Below are positions 1 through 8,596 of a stretch of 64,000 nucleotides of DNA, one piece after another (the first letter of the stretch is position 1; each line of letters starts with the position of its first letter). Position numbers and translations under genes: made by a program. Source of the DNA: Nosocomiicoccus ampullae. GTDB taxonomy: Bacteria > Bacillota > Bacilli > Staphylococcales > Salinicoccaceae. The DNA lies in the NCBI RefSeq assembly GCF_019357495.1, contig NZ_CP079110.1, forward strand, positions 1,364,001 through 1,428,000, in the 5' to 3' direction. Under the pieces are notes generated by a model. The model was not told the DNA's origin and did not search any database. It worked only from the letters and a program-made list of their open reading frames with translations.

Positions 1-442
1 TATTTGTAATGTGTACTGGTTGTTTTTTATCGTTCGTTTTGTCGTCGTCTTTGTTTTCTTCTTTAACATTTACATGATAAAACACAGACGTTCCATCGTT
101 AGAAAACATCGGATTTGAAACACCGTCTGTTTCATTTGTTAACTGCTCACGCTCACCGCCTGTTCGTCTAAGTAAAAAGATTTGCGGCTTATCGTTATCT
201 CCTTTAGCAACAAATAACGTTAAATTACCGTCATTTGAGTGCGCAACTTGAGAAACCCTTTCGTTATCAAATGTAAGTTGTTTTAAACCGTACGCATTCG
301 CTTCATGTAAATGCGTCACGTATTTATTTTCTTTTTCATCTAAATGTGTGACGTAATACGTCGCACTATTTTCTTCTTTAATAACTTTTGGTGCGCTTAC
401 TGATTTGATGTGAAAAATATCGTCTATTGAAACGTGCTTCAT
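1..442 (-). CDS. S9-family (prolyl oligopeptidase/acylaminoacyl-peptidase type) peptidase, N-terminal part, cut by window edge
   Basis: The minus-strand reading frame opens with ATG at 442 behind an AGGGGCG ribosome-binding site and runs off the left edge after about 147 codons. The product begins MKHVSIDDIFHIKSVSAPKV and continues with short strand-rich repeats typical of the beta-propeller half of S9 serine peptidases (residue patterns like YVTHLDEKEN, LTLFVAKGDNDKPQIFLL, MFSNDGTSVFYHV). The catalytic Ser-Asp-His domain would lie outside the window, so the peptidase call rests only on the propeller-like N-terminus. It lies 35 bp downstream of the iron-type permease gene on the same strand and could be read through from it. 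Confidence 0.6.
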   Translation of the reverse strand, partial: MKHVSIDDIFHIKSVSAPKVIKEENSATYYVTHLDEKENKYVTHLHEANAYGLKQLTFDNERVSQVAHSNDGNLTLFVAKGDNDKPQIFLLRRTGGEREQLTNETDGVSNPMFSNDGTSVFYHVNVKEENKDDDKTNDKKQPVHITN

Positions 443-477
443 ACACTTCGCCCCTTTTAAATAGATTTTATCACTTT

Positions 478-1419
478 TTAATTGGTCTTTTGAAGAAATC
501 GCTTATACATTAAAAATAAAATAAGCGGAATACTAAATATGCTAAGTAACACACCTGTTGGCAATTGGACAGGTAAAAGAATCGTGCGTGCGAGTGTATC
601 GACAATCGCAAGCATAATAGCCCCGTATAACCCAGATAATATAAATAATTCTTTTGATTTTCGCGGATGAATATACTGAATCATCTGTGGAATAATAATA
701 CCAATAAATCCAATAACCCCCGTAAAACTTAATAAAACAAGTGATGGAATAGACATCGCGATAAGTACTTTTAACCTGAGTTTCGTTACATCTACACCAA
801 GACTAAACGCACGAAGCTCTCCTAACGTCAGTAAATCTAAATCTTTTGCTGATTTAAATAATACGATTAAACTCATAATGAAACATACTAAAACGAGCAG
901 TATATATTCATATTTACTTCCTGAAAAGCTTCCAAACATAAATTGGACCACTGATTTTGTTTTTGTTGGATCAATCATAATTATGATATATAAAATTCCA
1001 CTAAGTAATGTTGAAAATAAGACTCCCGTAATGACTAACGTTTGTGGCTGTAACGTTGAATCAATTTGTTTTGCGATAAATAACACTAAAAATAAAGAGA
1101 ATATCCCTGAAATGACTCCAAACAGGGGAATTAAAAATATCGATGCACTCATATAAATCGCAATTGCCGCACCAATGACCGCACCATTTGCCATACCGAG
1201 TGTAAAACTATCTGCCATTTTGTTATTCAGTAAAATTTGAAACGCCGCGCCACTCACGGAAAGGACTGCTCCCCCGAGAGCTGCAAATAATATTCTCGGA
1301 AGTCGAATAGAGTAGACGATATTTAAATGGCCTTCAAATATATTAATCGTCCCGATGATTAAAGACGTGAGTATTACTCCGATGAGTATACTCACGAGTC
1401 CTATATATTTTTTATTCAT
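478..1419 (-). CDS. FecCD-family ABC transporter permease (iron-siderophore/heme/cobalamin type)
   Basis: A 313-residue, very hydrophobic protein with about eight to nine membrane spans and the family signature around residues 40-75 (IRLPRILFAALGGAVLSVSG, then FQILLNN). Proteins of this type form the membrane channel of binding-protein-dependent importers for Fe(III)-siderophores, heme or vitamin B12. Its start overlaps the end of the upstream substrate-binding lipoprotein gene by 8 bp, so the two are co-translated. No ATPase gene is adjacent: the next gene is a peptidase. In staphylococci a single ATPase, FhuC, energises several such permeases encoded elsewhere, and the same arrangement is plausible here. 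The substrate cannot be told from sequence. Confidence 0.9.
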   Translation of the reverse strand: MNKKYIGLVSILIGVILTSLIIGTINIFEGHLNIVYSIRLPRILFAALGGAVLSVSGAAFQILLNNKMADSFTLGMANGAVIGAAIAIYMSASIFLIPLFGVISGIFSLFLVLFIAKQIDSTLQPQTLVITGVLFSTLLSGILYIIIMIDPTKTKSVVQFMFGSFSGSKYEYILLVLVCFIMSLIVLFKSAKDLDLLTLGELRAFSLGVDVTKLRLKVLIAMSIPSLVLLSFTGVIGFIGIIIPQMIQYIHPRKSKELFILSGLYGAIMLAIVDTLARTILLPVQLPTGVLLSIFSIPLILFLMYKRFLQKTN

Positions 1420-2251
1420 GAATACATTCCGCTACAGACTTTACTCCTGAAATAATACGCGGGCCTGGTCGAGATATTTCGTCGACATCTGGATTGCACT
1501 GTTTGTTTTTATCAGTAAATGACATGTTGTTAAATCCTTTTTCGTTTTGAATCATGTCATTTAACTCCGTATCATTCATACCGATGGCTGATATTAAATA
1601 TTCAGGGTTTCTATCGATAATTTCTTCGATATCAACAAGTGGGAAACCGTCAATATCGTTAAATACATTATCGATTTTAACGTCCGCGAGCATACTGTCC
1701 ATGAAAGTATCGTTACCTGCAACGTAAACATCCGGTGCTGGAGAAATTAACACAAATGCTGAAGTTGCATTTTTGTCTTTAAACGTATCGACAAGCGATT
1801 GGTAATCTCTTTTCATGTTTTCAACGAGTGCGTTACTTTCATCTATGACATTTAAAAATTCACCAATATCTTCAATTGTTTTATATACACCGTCGATATC
1901 TAAAGCGTCATCAACAACTAAAAGTTCAGCATCTGTTGCGTCAACGACTTGATCGATTTCTGCTTTTGTCATTTCATTAATCGATTCATGAGAGATAATG
2001 TGTGTCGGATTTAATTCAATAATTGTTTCAGGTTCTAAATTAAACGTATCAATTCTCTCAATGTCACTCTCATTTAGTGACTCTGGATATGTATCAACCG
2101 TCGTAACACCAACTAGATTATCTGTCCCAATTAACTCACTCACTATTTCAGTGTTACTCGGAATGAGTGATACGATACGCATATCACTCTCTGTATTTTG
2201 GCTACAAGCACTTAAAATAAGCACAGCCATTATTAAAACTAAGCGTTTCAT
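1412..2251 (-). CDS. Substrate-binding lipoprotein of an iron/cobalamin-type ABC importer (BtuF/FecB-like)
   Basis: The start was placed at ATG 2251 because a GAGG ribosome-binding site precedes it and the product then begins with a lipoprotein signal peptide, MKRLVLIMAVLILSAC, with lipobox LSAC. A longer in-frame reading back to 2290 adds only residues without signal character. The mature 260-odd residues match the periplasmic-binding-protein type with a long helical backbone (motifs RIVSLIPSNTEIVSELIG, LVGVTTVDTYP, LNPTHIISHE, PRIISGVKSVAECIH). It would capture the iron complex or corrinoid outside the membrane and deliver it to the permease that overlaps its 3' end. An AT-rich, partly symmetrical stretch at about 2265-2281 resembles a Fur box weakly. 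Confidence 0.85.
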   Translation of the reverse strand: MKRLVLIMAVLILSACSQNTESDMRIVSLIPSNTEIVSELIGTDNLVGVTTVDTYPESLNESDIERIDTFNLEPETIIELNPTHIISHESINEMTKAEIDQVVDATDAELLVVDDALDIDGVYKTIEDIGEFLNVIDESNALVENMKRDYQSLVDTFKDKNATSAFVLISPAPDVYVAGNDTFMDSMLADVKIDNVFNDIDGFPLVDIEEIIDRNPEYLISAIGMNDTELNDMIQNEKGFNNMSFTDKNKQCNPDVDEISRPGPRIISGVKSVAECIHE

Positions 2252-2264
2252 AAATTCAACCTCA

Positions 2265-2281
2265 CAATGATTATTTTCATC
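2265..2281. promoter_or_regulatory. Weak Fur-box-like sequence upstream of the binding-protein gene
   Basis: Read on the minus strand the stretch TGAAAATAATCATTG matches about 10 of 14 positions of the 7-1-7 Fur consensus TGATAAT-N-ATTATCA. It lies just upstream of the ribosome-binding site of the lipoprotein gene. The match is imperfect and the expected iron-control role comes from gene type, so this is only a candidate. Confidence 0.25.
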
Positions 2282-2360
2282 TTCAATCATACTATAAATT
2301 TTAGTACGTATTATATTTATTCGTAACCAATGAATCTCTTAAATATTTTAAGTATAAAAA

Positions 2361-2382
2361 ACACCGAGCACATGCTCGGTGT
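2361..2382 (-). terminator. Rho-independent terminator of argS
   Basis: Perfect 10-bp stem ACACCGAGCA / TGCTCGGTGT with a 2-nt loop, followed on the minus strand by a T-run, just after the argS stop codon. Confidence 0.85.
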
Positions 2383-2386
2383 CTAA

Positions 2387-4030
2387 TTACATTGATTGTG
2401 GTGCATCAACACCGACAATTGTCAGTGCATTTTCAATTGTTTGACGTACTGCTTCAATCATTAATAAGTACGCATATGTTTTTTCTTCATCTTCGCCGAG
2501 CACTTTTTCTTGGTTATAAAATTTATGGAATTCTGATGCGAGTGTTTCGACGTAGTTTGTAATTCTATGGTTTGCACGTGCTTTTGCCGCACTTTCAACT
2601 GTACGTTTAAAGTTACCGACGTGTTTTAGTAACTCGAGTGCTTGCGGATGCGTAATGACGTCGAGTGATTTACTTCTATCGAGTGTAAATCCAGCTTCAT
2701 TAGCTTGTCTTAAAATACTACAAATTCTCGCGTGTGCATACTGAACATAGTAGACCGGATTCTCACTAGACTCTGATAATGCTAAGTCTAAATCAAAGTC
2801 AAACGGTGTGTCCGCACTACGCATTGCTAAGAAGTAACGTGCTGCGTCAACGCCAATTAAGTCCATTAGTTCTCTTAACGTCACTGCATTTCCTGTACGC
2901 TTACTCATCTTCACTTCTTCGCCGTCTTTAATTAAACGAACCATTTGCATAATTTCAATTTGTAATTTTTCTGGATCTTCTCCAAGAGCCCCGATCGATG
3001 CTTTTAGACGGTTAATATAACCGTGGTGATCTGCACCAAATAAATCAATTAATAAATCATATCCACGGTCAAGTTTATCGTAGTGATACGCAATATCTGG
3101 CATAAAGTACGTGTACGTACCATCTGTTTTTCTTAACACGCGGTCTTTATCGTCTTTCCAGTCTGTCGTTCTTAGCCATAATGCGTCGTCTGCTTCGTAC
3201 GTATGACCGTTATTTGTCATAATATCTAATGCTTTTTCAACTTCACCTTTTTCATAAAGTGTCGTTTCACTAAACCAGTTGTCAAAGTTTACGCGATACT
3301 CTTTTAAGTCTTCTTTTAATTGCGCCATTTCATATTCAACACCGAGCGTTCTAAATTTAGAAATACGCGTATCTTCATCTAAATCTTTATATTCTGGGTG
3401 TTCTTTAGCGAGTCTTTCACCAATTTTTTTTATATCTTCACCACGATAGCCATCTTCAGGCATTTCTAGTTCTTCACCGAGTGCTTCAAAATATCTCGCG
3501 TTAATTGATAATGCGAGGTTATAAATTTGGTTACCTGCGTCGTTAATATAATATTCACGCGTCACACTATATCCAGCAAAGTCTAAAATATTTGCGAGCG
3601 TATCACCAACTGCTGCGTTTCTTGCGTGCCCGATGTGAAGTGATCCAGTTGGGTTTGCTGAAACGAATTCAAGTAACACTTTCTCTTCGTTACTGTCACT
3701 TCTACCGTAATTCTCTTTCTTATCGAGCACTTCGTCGATAATTTTAGTGAGTGATGCTTCATTCATTTTAAAGTTGATAAAACCTGGTCCAGCGATGTCA
3801 ATTTCTCGAATGTCGCCGGCTTCTTTATCGATATGATTGACGATTTCTTGAGCGATTTCTCTCGGATTACGTTTTAATACGCGCGTCAATGCCATCGCGA
3901 TGTTTGTTGAAAAATCGCCGTTTGACTTATCTTTAGGGATTTCAATTTTAATTTGTGGAATATCTTCTACAAGACCTGATTCTTTTAGTGCTGATTCAAT
4001 AACTTTTACTAAGTTTTCTTTTAAATCCAT
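2387..4030 (-). CDS. argS: Arginyl-tRNA synthetase
   Basis: A 547-residue class I aminoacyl-tRNA synthetase, of normal length. The N-terminal Add1-like domain (residues 1-100) is followed by the catalytic Rossmann fold with [17 protein letters not shown] (HIGH at 132-135), a KMSKRTG loop near residue 375, and the DALR anticodon-binding domain at the C-terminus. It charges tRNA-Arg in the cytoplasm. The start is 1 bp from the stop of the ywiB-like gene, so the two form an operon, the same order as ywiB-argS in Bacillus. A strong terminator closes the unit. Confidence 0.98.
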   Translation of the reverse strand: MDLKENLVKVIESALKESGLVEDIPQIKIEIPKDKSNGDFSTNIAMALTRVLKRNPREIAQEIVNHIDKEAGDIREIDIAGPGFINFKMNEASLTKIIDEVLDKKENYGRSDSNEEKVLLEFVSANPTGSLHIGHARNAAVGDTLANILDFAGYSVTREYYINDAGNQIYNLALSINARYFEALGEELEMPEDGYRGEDIKKIGERLAKEHPEYKDLDEDTRISKFRTLGVEYEMAQLKEDLKEYRVNFDNWFSETTLYEKGEVEKALDIMTNNGHTYEADDALWLRTTDWKDDKDRVLRKTDGTYTYFMPDIAYHYDKLDRGYDLLIDLFGADHHGYINRLKASIGALGEDPEKLQIEIMQMVRLIKDGEEVKMSKRTGNAVTLRELMDLIGVDAARYFLAMRSADTPFDFDLDLALSESSENPVYYVQYAHARICSILRQANEAGFTLDRSKSLDVITHPQALELLKHVGNFKRTVESAAKARANHRITNYVETLASEFHKFYNQEKVLGEDEEKTYAYLLMIEAVRQTIENALTIVGVDAPQSM

Positions 4031-4031
4031 G

Positions 4032-4415
4032 TTACTCCTCTTTCTTTAAATGATATTCATAAGACCCGAGTAGTTCGTCGGCTTCATATAATTTATAGCG
4101 AATATATATTTCTTCATCTTTTAATTGAATGTCTGTCGTATAAATGTTGAATCGGTGACGACCAGCGACTGTTTCGTAGACTGTATCTGTGTTTACACCT
4201 TCAACGAATTTAAAATTCATCGTCATCGGTCCTTTACGCATAATTCGGACGACATTTTCTTCAATGCTTAAAACAACTGAAACAGTTTCGTCTTGCATCG
4301 TTTCATCGTACTTTAAATACGTCCGGTTACCTTTTTCAATCCTCTCTACTTGAACACGTTGAGAGAATTTTTCGTTATTATGTTTTGATTGAATCGTCTG
4401 TTTTAATTGATACAA
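4032..4415 (-). CDS. DUF1934 family protein (YwiB-like), beta-barrel, function unknown
   Basis: 127 residues, rich in alternating beta-strand pattern ([29 protein letters not shown]-like strand, [12 protein letters not shown]). The family is found next to argS in many Firmicutes and has a calycin-like barrel fold; no activity is established. Translation probably starts at the TTG at 4413-4415, preceded by GGTGG; an ATG slightly upstream is in another frame. The gene directly precedes argS. A TTATAATT sequence about 20 bp upstream (4439-4446) is a likely -10 element, though a good -35 partner is not visible. Confidence 0.75.
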   Translation of the reverse strand: MYQLKQTIQSKHNNEKFSQRVQVERIEKGNRTYLKYDETMQDETVSVVLSIEENVVRIMRKGPMTMNFKFVEGVNTDTVYETVAGRHRFNIYTTDIQLKDEEIYIRYKLYEADELLGSYEYHLKKEE

Positions 4416-4491
4416 AACTTGCCACCACCATAATGTGTAATTATAACATAATTTGGTTACGATTCTTTTTTACAAGAACTTTTTATAAAAT

Positions 4492-4520
4492 AAAAAAGGC
4501 AGAGCAAAAGCTCTACCTTT
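4492..4520 (-). terminator. Terminator of the lipL-ywhD transcription unit
   Basis: Hairpin AAAGG-AGAGC / GCTCT-CCTTT with a small loop and flanking A/T runs, located between the ywhD-like stop and the ywiB-like start; on the minus strand it ends in T6. Confidence 0.8.
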
Positions 4521-4595
4521 AGTGTCTTAGTTATCTGATATAACTATTTTTTATTGTACCTTTTCTCTCAAAATTAAGCAAATAGAAATTAATAA

Positions 4596-5102
4596 TTATA
4601 CATTTAAGTATTCGTGGAGTTCTGTTGAGTTTTCCCACGCGACTTGATCTCTTTCTTTTAAAAATTTAATGAGAGATGCTTTTGTTTTATCGTCTAATTC
4701 TTCTAGACGATAGCGACCTTTCATTGCGTGATCAAGACTATTGACATGCTCGTGCATCATTTTATATCCGAGGCGACGACGTCCCACCTTATTTGTCATG
4801 AAATAGCAACTCGTCACACCGCTATAATACACACCGCGGTCGTCTTTATCGAGTGCCATCCAAATAAGATTATAATCTTTACGCTCACCATCTTCTTCTA
4901 AGACTTCGTCCATATTTGTAAACCACTTCACTGCTTTTTCAGGTTTCGCACGTCCATGTAGTCCACCCATATCGACGAATGGTTTTTGTTCTGTTAACTC
5001 AATATATACTGGCGCAACATCTTCTATAATCATCGCACCTTTATGGCCATCTAATTCATCATTTTTAATAATATTAAACTGAAATCCTGGTTTCTTTGAC
5101 AC
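4596..5102 (-). CDS. ywhD: YwhD family protein
   Basis: The reading frame extends to 5129, but a strong AGGAGGG lies inside that extension and is followed at proper spacing by a GTG at 5100-5102, so the protein is taken to be 168 residues beginning (M)SKKPGFQFNIIKND. It matches the YwhD family of Firmicutes (GFQFNIIKNDELDGHKGA, PFVDMGGLHGRAKPEKAVKW, the tract NKVGRRRLGYKMMHEH). The molecular function is unknown. It follows the HD-domain gene by 28 bp and is the last gene before a terminator, so it is co-transcribed with it and probably with lipL. Confidence 0.8.
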   Translation of the reverse strand: MSKKPGFQFNIIKNDELDGHKGAMIIEDVAPVYIELTEQKPFVDMGGLHGRAKPEKAVKWFTNMDEVLEEDGERKDYNLIWMALDKDDRGVYYSGVTSCYFMTNKVGRRRLGYKMMHEHVNSLDHAMKGRYRLEELDDKTKASLIKFLKERDQVAWENSTELHEYLNV

Positions 5103-5130
5103 AATACGCCCTCCTAAACATATATTCACT

Positions 5131-6423
5131 TTAAGATAACTCGTTTAATAAGTTCAAGATTTTAGTTCTTATTGTATCATCTTTTATATTTAACACTTTT
5201 TCTTTTGGATAATATAACTTCGCATCTTTTCGGTGAAGTCCAGTAATTGCTTCAATAATTTCTGACACTTCACTAATTTCTCGTATTTCACCATTTTTCT
5301 TTAACAAATGAATCGGTTGACGTTTTGACCCCGGACGATCGTAGTCATACGGCATATCTGAATAACGATCCGTAAATAAATTATATTCTGGGTCGATCCC
5401 CGCTTTTTCAAATAATGTTTCAAACTCTAATTTTGTTAAAAACCCGTCATAAAACGGGACGAATTTAAAGAGTTTACGGTTTACAAATCGGTCCGCTAAC
5501 TCACTTAACACGTCGTCCATCTCTCCGGTCCACTCTTGAAGATAAAAATTCATAATCGTCTCGTCGAGTATTAAATAATCATGTACTGTTTCACGATCTT
5601 CAAAAAATGGGATTAAATACTTCGGTGGTTGTTTAAACTCGTAGCCTGACTCATACAATTCTTTCGCACGTTTAAAAATTAGAGTGAGTAACACTTCTCC
5701 CCCGCGACTGACTGGGTGAAAGTAAATTTGCCAGTACATTTGATAACGACTCATTAAGTAGTCTTCAACCGCATGCATCCCGCTTTCTTTTATTAACACT
5801 TCATTTTTTGAAGGAATCATCACACGAAGCAATCTATCGATATCAAACTTTCCGTACTCGACTCCTGTAAAATACGAGTCACGTTGTAAATAATCCATGC
5901 GGTCAGCATCAATTTGACTTGATATCATCGACACAACAAGTTTATTTTTATGCGTGTGCGAAATAACACTCGCGACTTCTTCAGGGAAATCTTCACTTAC
6001 TCTTTTTAATACACTATTAATTTCAGTGTTGCCTAAAATAATTTCTTTTGTATACATTTCGTGATCCGTATTAAAAATTTGTTCAAACGAATGTGAAAAT
6101 GGTCCGTGCCCAACGTCATGAAGAAGTGCCGCACTTAGTGCGAGGATTCTATCGTCATTATCCCACTCATCATATTGAGAAAAGTTCTCTACGATTTTTC
6201 TAACGATTTCATACACTCCTAAACTATGTGTAAAACGTGAATGTTCTGCAGACGGAAACGCAAAATATAACGTTCCAAGCTGTTTAATTCGTCGTAAACG
6301 CTGGAACTCTTTTGTCTTAATCAAATCCCAAATAACTTGATCTGTCACGTGTACATAGCTATGTACTGGATCTTTAAACACTTTTTCATCTTCAAGTTGT
6401 AAGTCTTTATAATTTGAAGACAT
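5131..6423 (-). CDS. HD-domain phosphohydrolase, YwfO/EF1143-like dNTP triphosphohydrolase family
   Basis: 430 residues. The N-terminal third carries a full HD metal-binding set: H66 in SRFTHSLGVYE, H102-D103 in LLHDVGHGPFSHSFE, and a distal Asp in SSQIDADRMDYLQRDSYFTG. This arrangement (HSLGV, HDVGHGPFSH, DADRMDYL) is the signature of bacterial dNTPase-like HD proteins such as EF1143 of Enterococcus, which hydrolyse dNTPs to nucleosides and triphosphate. The C-terminal 150 residues are family-specific. It lies between lipL and ywhD; the 12-bp gap to lipL supports an operon. Substrate choice is inferred from family. Confidence 0.85.
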   Translation of the reverse strand: MSSNYKDLQLEDEKVFKDPVHSYVHVTDQVIWDLIKTKEFQRLRRIKQLGTLYFAFPSAEHSRFTHSLGVYEIVRKIVENFSQYDEWDNDDRILALSAALLHDVGHGPFSHSFEQIFNTDHEMYTKEIILGNTEINSVLKRVSEDFPEEVASVISHTHKNKLVVSMISSQIDADRMDYLQRDSYFTGVEYGKFDIDRLLRVMIPSKNEVLIKESGMHAVEDYLMSRYQMYWQIYFHPVSRGGEVLLTLIFKRAKELYESGYEFKQPPKYLIPFFEDRETVHDYLILDETIMNFYLQEWTGEMDDVLSELADRFVNRKLFKFVPFYDGFLTKLEFETLFEKAGIDPEYNLFTDRYSDMPYDYDRPGSKRQPIHLLKKNGEIREISEVSEIIEAITGLHRKDAKLYYPKEKVLNIKDDTIRTKILNLLNELS

Positions 6424-6435
6424 TTTCTCACCTCG

Positions 6436-7209
6436 TTAGTTTAAGCGCTCATTTCTTTCTACCATACGTTCTCTTTGCTTATCAAAACGCTCAAGTGCTT
6501 CTCCGCTAAATAGTTCAGCTGTTTTTAATTCACCGAATTCTTTTTTAATTGTTTCTAATATACGGTTTTCAGCATCATCGACTGTTAAACCTTTCATTAA
6601 TTCGCTTAAAGAAATCATGACGTCTCGGTTCATTTCTAATCTCGGTGGATTTGACGAAACATCATAAAAATCTTTCATTACATTTGCGCGGTCACCCCCG
6701 CTACCTTCAACCGCTAAATAGATTTGTACAGCGACTGCTTCTTTAATTCGTCGCTGAGAAATCCCGGCAAATTTTTGTCCATTTACGGATAAATCAAAAT
6801 TTCCCGGGCAATAACTACCGACGATTTCGTAAGCATCGATTTTTAATTCGGGAAAGCTTTTTTTAATAATGTCATACATTTTTTCGTATCCGTTATCGAT
6901 TGTCGGCACTTCACTTTTTGGTAAAATTAATGAAATATTTAAAACACCTGAGTCTAGGACAACACCAAGCCCTCCACTATTTCTTACGATATAGTTATAG
7001 CCTTTATTACGCAGTGTGTTTAAACCGTCCTGTAAATTCTCTAAACGCATGTCTTGTAGTCCTAAAATTATAAAGTTATCATGCACCCAGCTTCTCACTC
7101 TAGGAATTTTATCTTGAGAAACGAGATGCTGAAGCACATCGTCAAAAGCAAACGAGTCAAACGGATGATTAGTATATGAAATTGGGTAAAATAATACTTC
7201 GTTCTTCAC
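6436..7209 (-). CDS. lipL: Octanoyl-[GcvH]:protein N-octanoyltransferase (lipoate relay amidotransferase)
   Basis: The start is taken at GTG 7207-7209, behind TAGGAG at 8-nt spacing, rather than at the TTG at 7242, giving about 257 residues. It belongs to the lipoate ligase/octanoyltransferase fold (PF03099). The tract VGSYCPGNFDLSVNGQKFAG carries the LipL-type nucleophilic cysteine (Cys134) and the lysine of the NGQKFAG motif. LipL moves octanoyl groups from GcvH to the E2 subunits of 2-oxoacid dehydrogenases. It is divergent from hemQ, as in Bacillus and Staphylococcus, where pta usually lies close by but is missing here. A TATAAT on the minus strand (7244-7249) is a probable -10. Confidence 0.88.
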   Translation of the reverse strand: MKNEVLFYPISYTNHPFDSFAFDDVLQHLVSQDKIPRVRSWVHDNFIILGLQDMRLENLQDGLNTLRNKGYNYIVRNSGGLGVVLDSGVLNISLILPKSEVPTIDNGYEKMYDIIKKSFPELKIDAYEIVGSYCPGNFDLSVNGQKFAGISQRRIKEAVAVQIYLAVEGSGGDRANVMKDFYDVSSNPPRLEMNRDVMISLSELMKGLTVDDAENRILETIKKEFGELKTAELFSGEALERFDKQRERMVERNERLN

Positions 7210-7282
7210 TATTTTATCTCCTACATTTTCTTTACGTACCAATATTATACTTGTTTTGTCACAATTTATCGATATTCGCTAT

Positions 7283-7310
7283 TTGAAAAGCGTTATGCAG
7301 GTTGTACACT
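7283..7310 (+). promoter_or_regulatory. Probable hemQ promoter
   Basis: TTGAAA (7283-7288), 16-bp spacer, TACACT (7305-7310), about 34 bp before the hemQ start. The -10 box is imperfect. Confidence 0.45.
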
Positions 7311-7343
7311 AAAGTTAATGAAACTTTTTAAGGAGAGATATTG

Positions 7344-8093
7344 ATGAGTGAAGCGGTTAAAACATTAGACGGTTGGTGGAGTTTACACCTACTTTACAGC
7401 GTAGATTGGTCAGCGTTAAGAATGCTTACAGATGAAGAACAAGATAGAATCGTCACAGAGTTTGAAGAGTTCTTATCGAGAAGTGAAGCAGTTAGCGAGA
7501 AAAAAGAAGGTGACCACACGATGTACAACATCACTGGTCAAAAAGCTGACATTTTACTTTGGTTCTTACGTCCAACAGTTGAAGAATTAAATAACCTTGA
7601 AAATGAGTTAAATAAACTACAAATCAGTGACTTTTTAATTCCTGAATACTCATACTTCTCAGCAATTGAGATGTCGAGTTATCTTGCAAAAGACTCTGAC
7701 GAAGATCCATACGAAAATCCGTATGTGAGAAGTAGATTATATCCTGAACTTATGGACGCACAGTACTGCTGCTTCTATCCGATGGACAAAAAACGTGAAC
7801 TTGATGACAACTGGTACATGCTTCCAATCGAACGCCGTAGAGAGTTAATGAGAGACCACGGCATGATTGGTCGTCAATATGCTGGTAAAATTAAACAGTA
7901 CATCTTAGGATCTCAAGGCCTCGATCTTTATGAGTGGGGTGTAATGCTCTTATCAGATGATATGCTTGAATTCAAAAACATTATTTACGAAATGAGATTC
8001 GACGAAACAAGCGCAAGATATGGTGTATTCGGAGACTTCTACGTCGGTGTACGCTTAAGAAAAGACGATTTAAAATCATTCTTTAGAATTTAA
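7344..8093 (+). CDS. hemQ: Coproheme decarboxylase (hydrogen peroxide-dependent heme synthase)
   Basis: 249 residues from ATG 7344, which AGGAGAG (7331-7337) precedes; the frame also reads through a TTG just before. It is a chlorite-dismutase-fold protein of the Gram-positive ChdC/HemQ class. Visible are [17 protein letters not shown] with Tyr145 (the radical tyrosine) and Lys149, the proximal heme ligand His172 in [14 protein letters not shown], and the tail [13 protein letters not shown]. It converts Fe-coproporphyrin III to heme b as the last step of the coproporphyrin-dependent pathway. It is divergent from lipL and monocistronic or co-read with the small ORF downstream. Confidence 0.95.
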   Translation: MSEAVKTLDGWWSLHLLYSVDWSALRMLTDEEQDRIVTEFEEFLSRSEAVSEKKEGDHTMYNITGQKADILLWFLRPTVEELNNLENELNKLQISDFLIPEYSYFSAIEMSSYLAKDSDEDPYENPYVRSRLYPELMDAQYCCFYPMDKKRELDDNWYMLPIERRRELMRDHGMIGRQYAGKIKQYILGSQGLDLYEWGVMLLSDDMLEFKNIIYEMRFDETSARYGVFGDFYVGVRLRKDDLKSFFRI

Positions 8094-8101
8094 CTGTAAA
8101 A

Positions 8102-8127
8102 GTTTAAAACTTCTTGAAAACGAGTAT
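8102..8127 (+). promoter_or_regulatory. Sigma-B-like promoter candidate before the 36-residue ORF
   Basis: GTTTAA (8102-8107), 14-bp spacer, GAGTAT (8122-8127). This fits the staphylococcal sigma-B pattern (GttTww, 12-15 bp, gGGwAw) with one mismatch at -10. A TATAAT at 8130-8135 has no proper -35, which is why sigma-B is the better reading. Confidence 0.3.
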
Positions 8128-8158
8128 AGTATAATATCTCGGTCAGGAGGAAAAACGA

Positions 8159-8269
8159 ATGAAAAGATTAGTAAAACGCGCAGTCGTATTTATTACACCG
8201 ATTATTGTCGCAAAAGTTGTCGATAAAGTACTCGGTGAAGACGATTCTAAGAAAAAACGTAAAAAATAA
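8159..8269 (+). CDS. Small ORF, 36 residues: one hydrophobic helix and a lysine/arginine tail
   Basis: ATG 8159 is preceded by a near-perfect AGGAGG at 8146-8150 and the frame ends at TAA 8267-8269, directly before a strong terminator. The product starts MKRLVKRAVVFITPIIVAKV, has a short acidic linker (GEDDS) and ends in KKKRKK. It looks like a small membrane-associated or amphipathic peptide. The good ribosome-binding site, a possible sigma-B-type promoter and its own terminator support a real gene; no family is recognised. Confidence 0.6.
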   Translation: MKRLVKRAVVFITPIIVAKVVDKVLGEDDSKKKRKK

Positions 8270-8271
8270 AC

Positions 8272-8310
8272 AAAACGGCACACACAATAAAATTGTATGT
8301 GCCGTTTTTT
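8272..8310 (+). terminator. Terminator of the 36-residue ORF
   Basis: AAAACGGCAcA-ACAAT / ATTGTaTGTGCCGTTTT long stem followed by a T-run; the strongest hairpin in this region. Confidence 0.85.
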
Positions 8311-8324
8311 GTATGTCGGTGTGT

Positions 8325-8545
8325 TTAGATGAGTATCGTCAACGAGAAAAGATTCTTTTAAACAGAGAAGCGAGTATCGTCAATGAGTTTTTTTATCTTT
8401 GATTATTTCAAGCGTATCGTCAACGAGAATTTAGTTTTCTGAAATCTCGTTAACAATACTCGATTTATCGTAAACCCTAGAAATTTTCGTATACAATACT
8501 TCAATCTACGTCAATTAGATTTAACTGTCGTAAACGATACCTTAG
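8325..8545. repeat. Intergenic array of half-sites and palindromes based on GTATCGTcAACGAGA
   Basis: The gap between the terminator at 8310 and the symporter gene has no ORF of note. GTATCGTCAACGAGA-like words occur at 8332, 8373 and 8412 about 40 bp apart, followed by inverted copies: TCTCGTTAACAATACTCG (8445-8462), then ATCGTAAAC / GTATACAATACT, then CGTCAATTA / TCGTAAACGATACC, now about 20 bp apart. Together they form a series of imperfect palindromes. The layout resembles the TTTGTTAAATAA elements found elsewhere in this window but the core sequence differs. Confidence 0.6.
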
Positions 8546-8596
8546 CCACCCTCTAAAATACTTACTAGCATGCATTTCATCTTCTACAAGATTAAC

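Noticed and set aside
2251-2290. Longer N-terminus of the binding protein (13 extra residues)
   Set aside because: It would place charged residues before the lipoprotein signal and lacks a ribosome-binding site.
8114-8135. Sigma-A promoter TTGAAA...TATAAT before the 36-residue ORF
   Set aside because: The boxes are only 10 bp apart, too close for sigma-A.
8205-8402. 65-residue plus-strand frame across the terminator and palindrome array
   Set aside because: It runs through a strong terminator and repeats and has no ribosome-binding site; the 36-residue frame fits far better.
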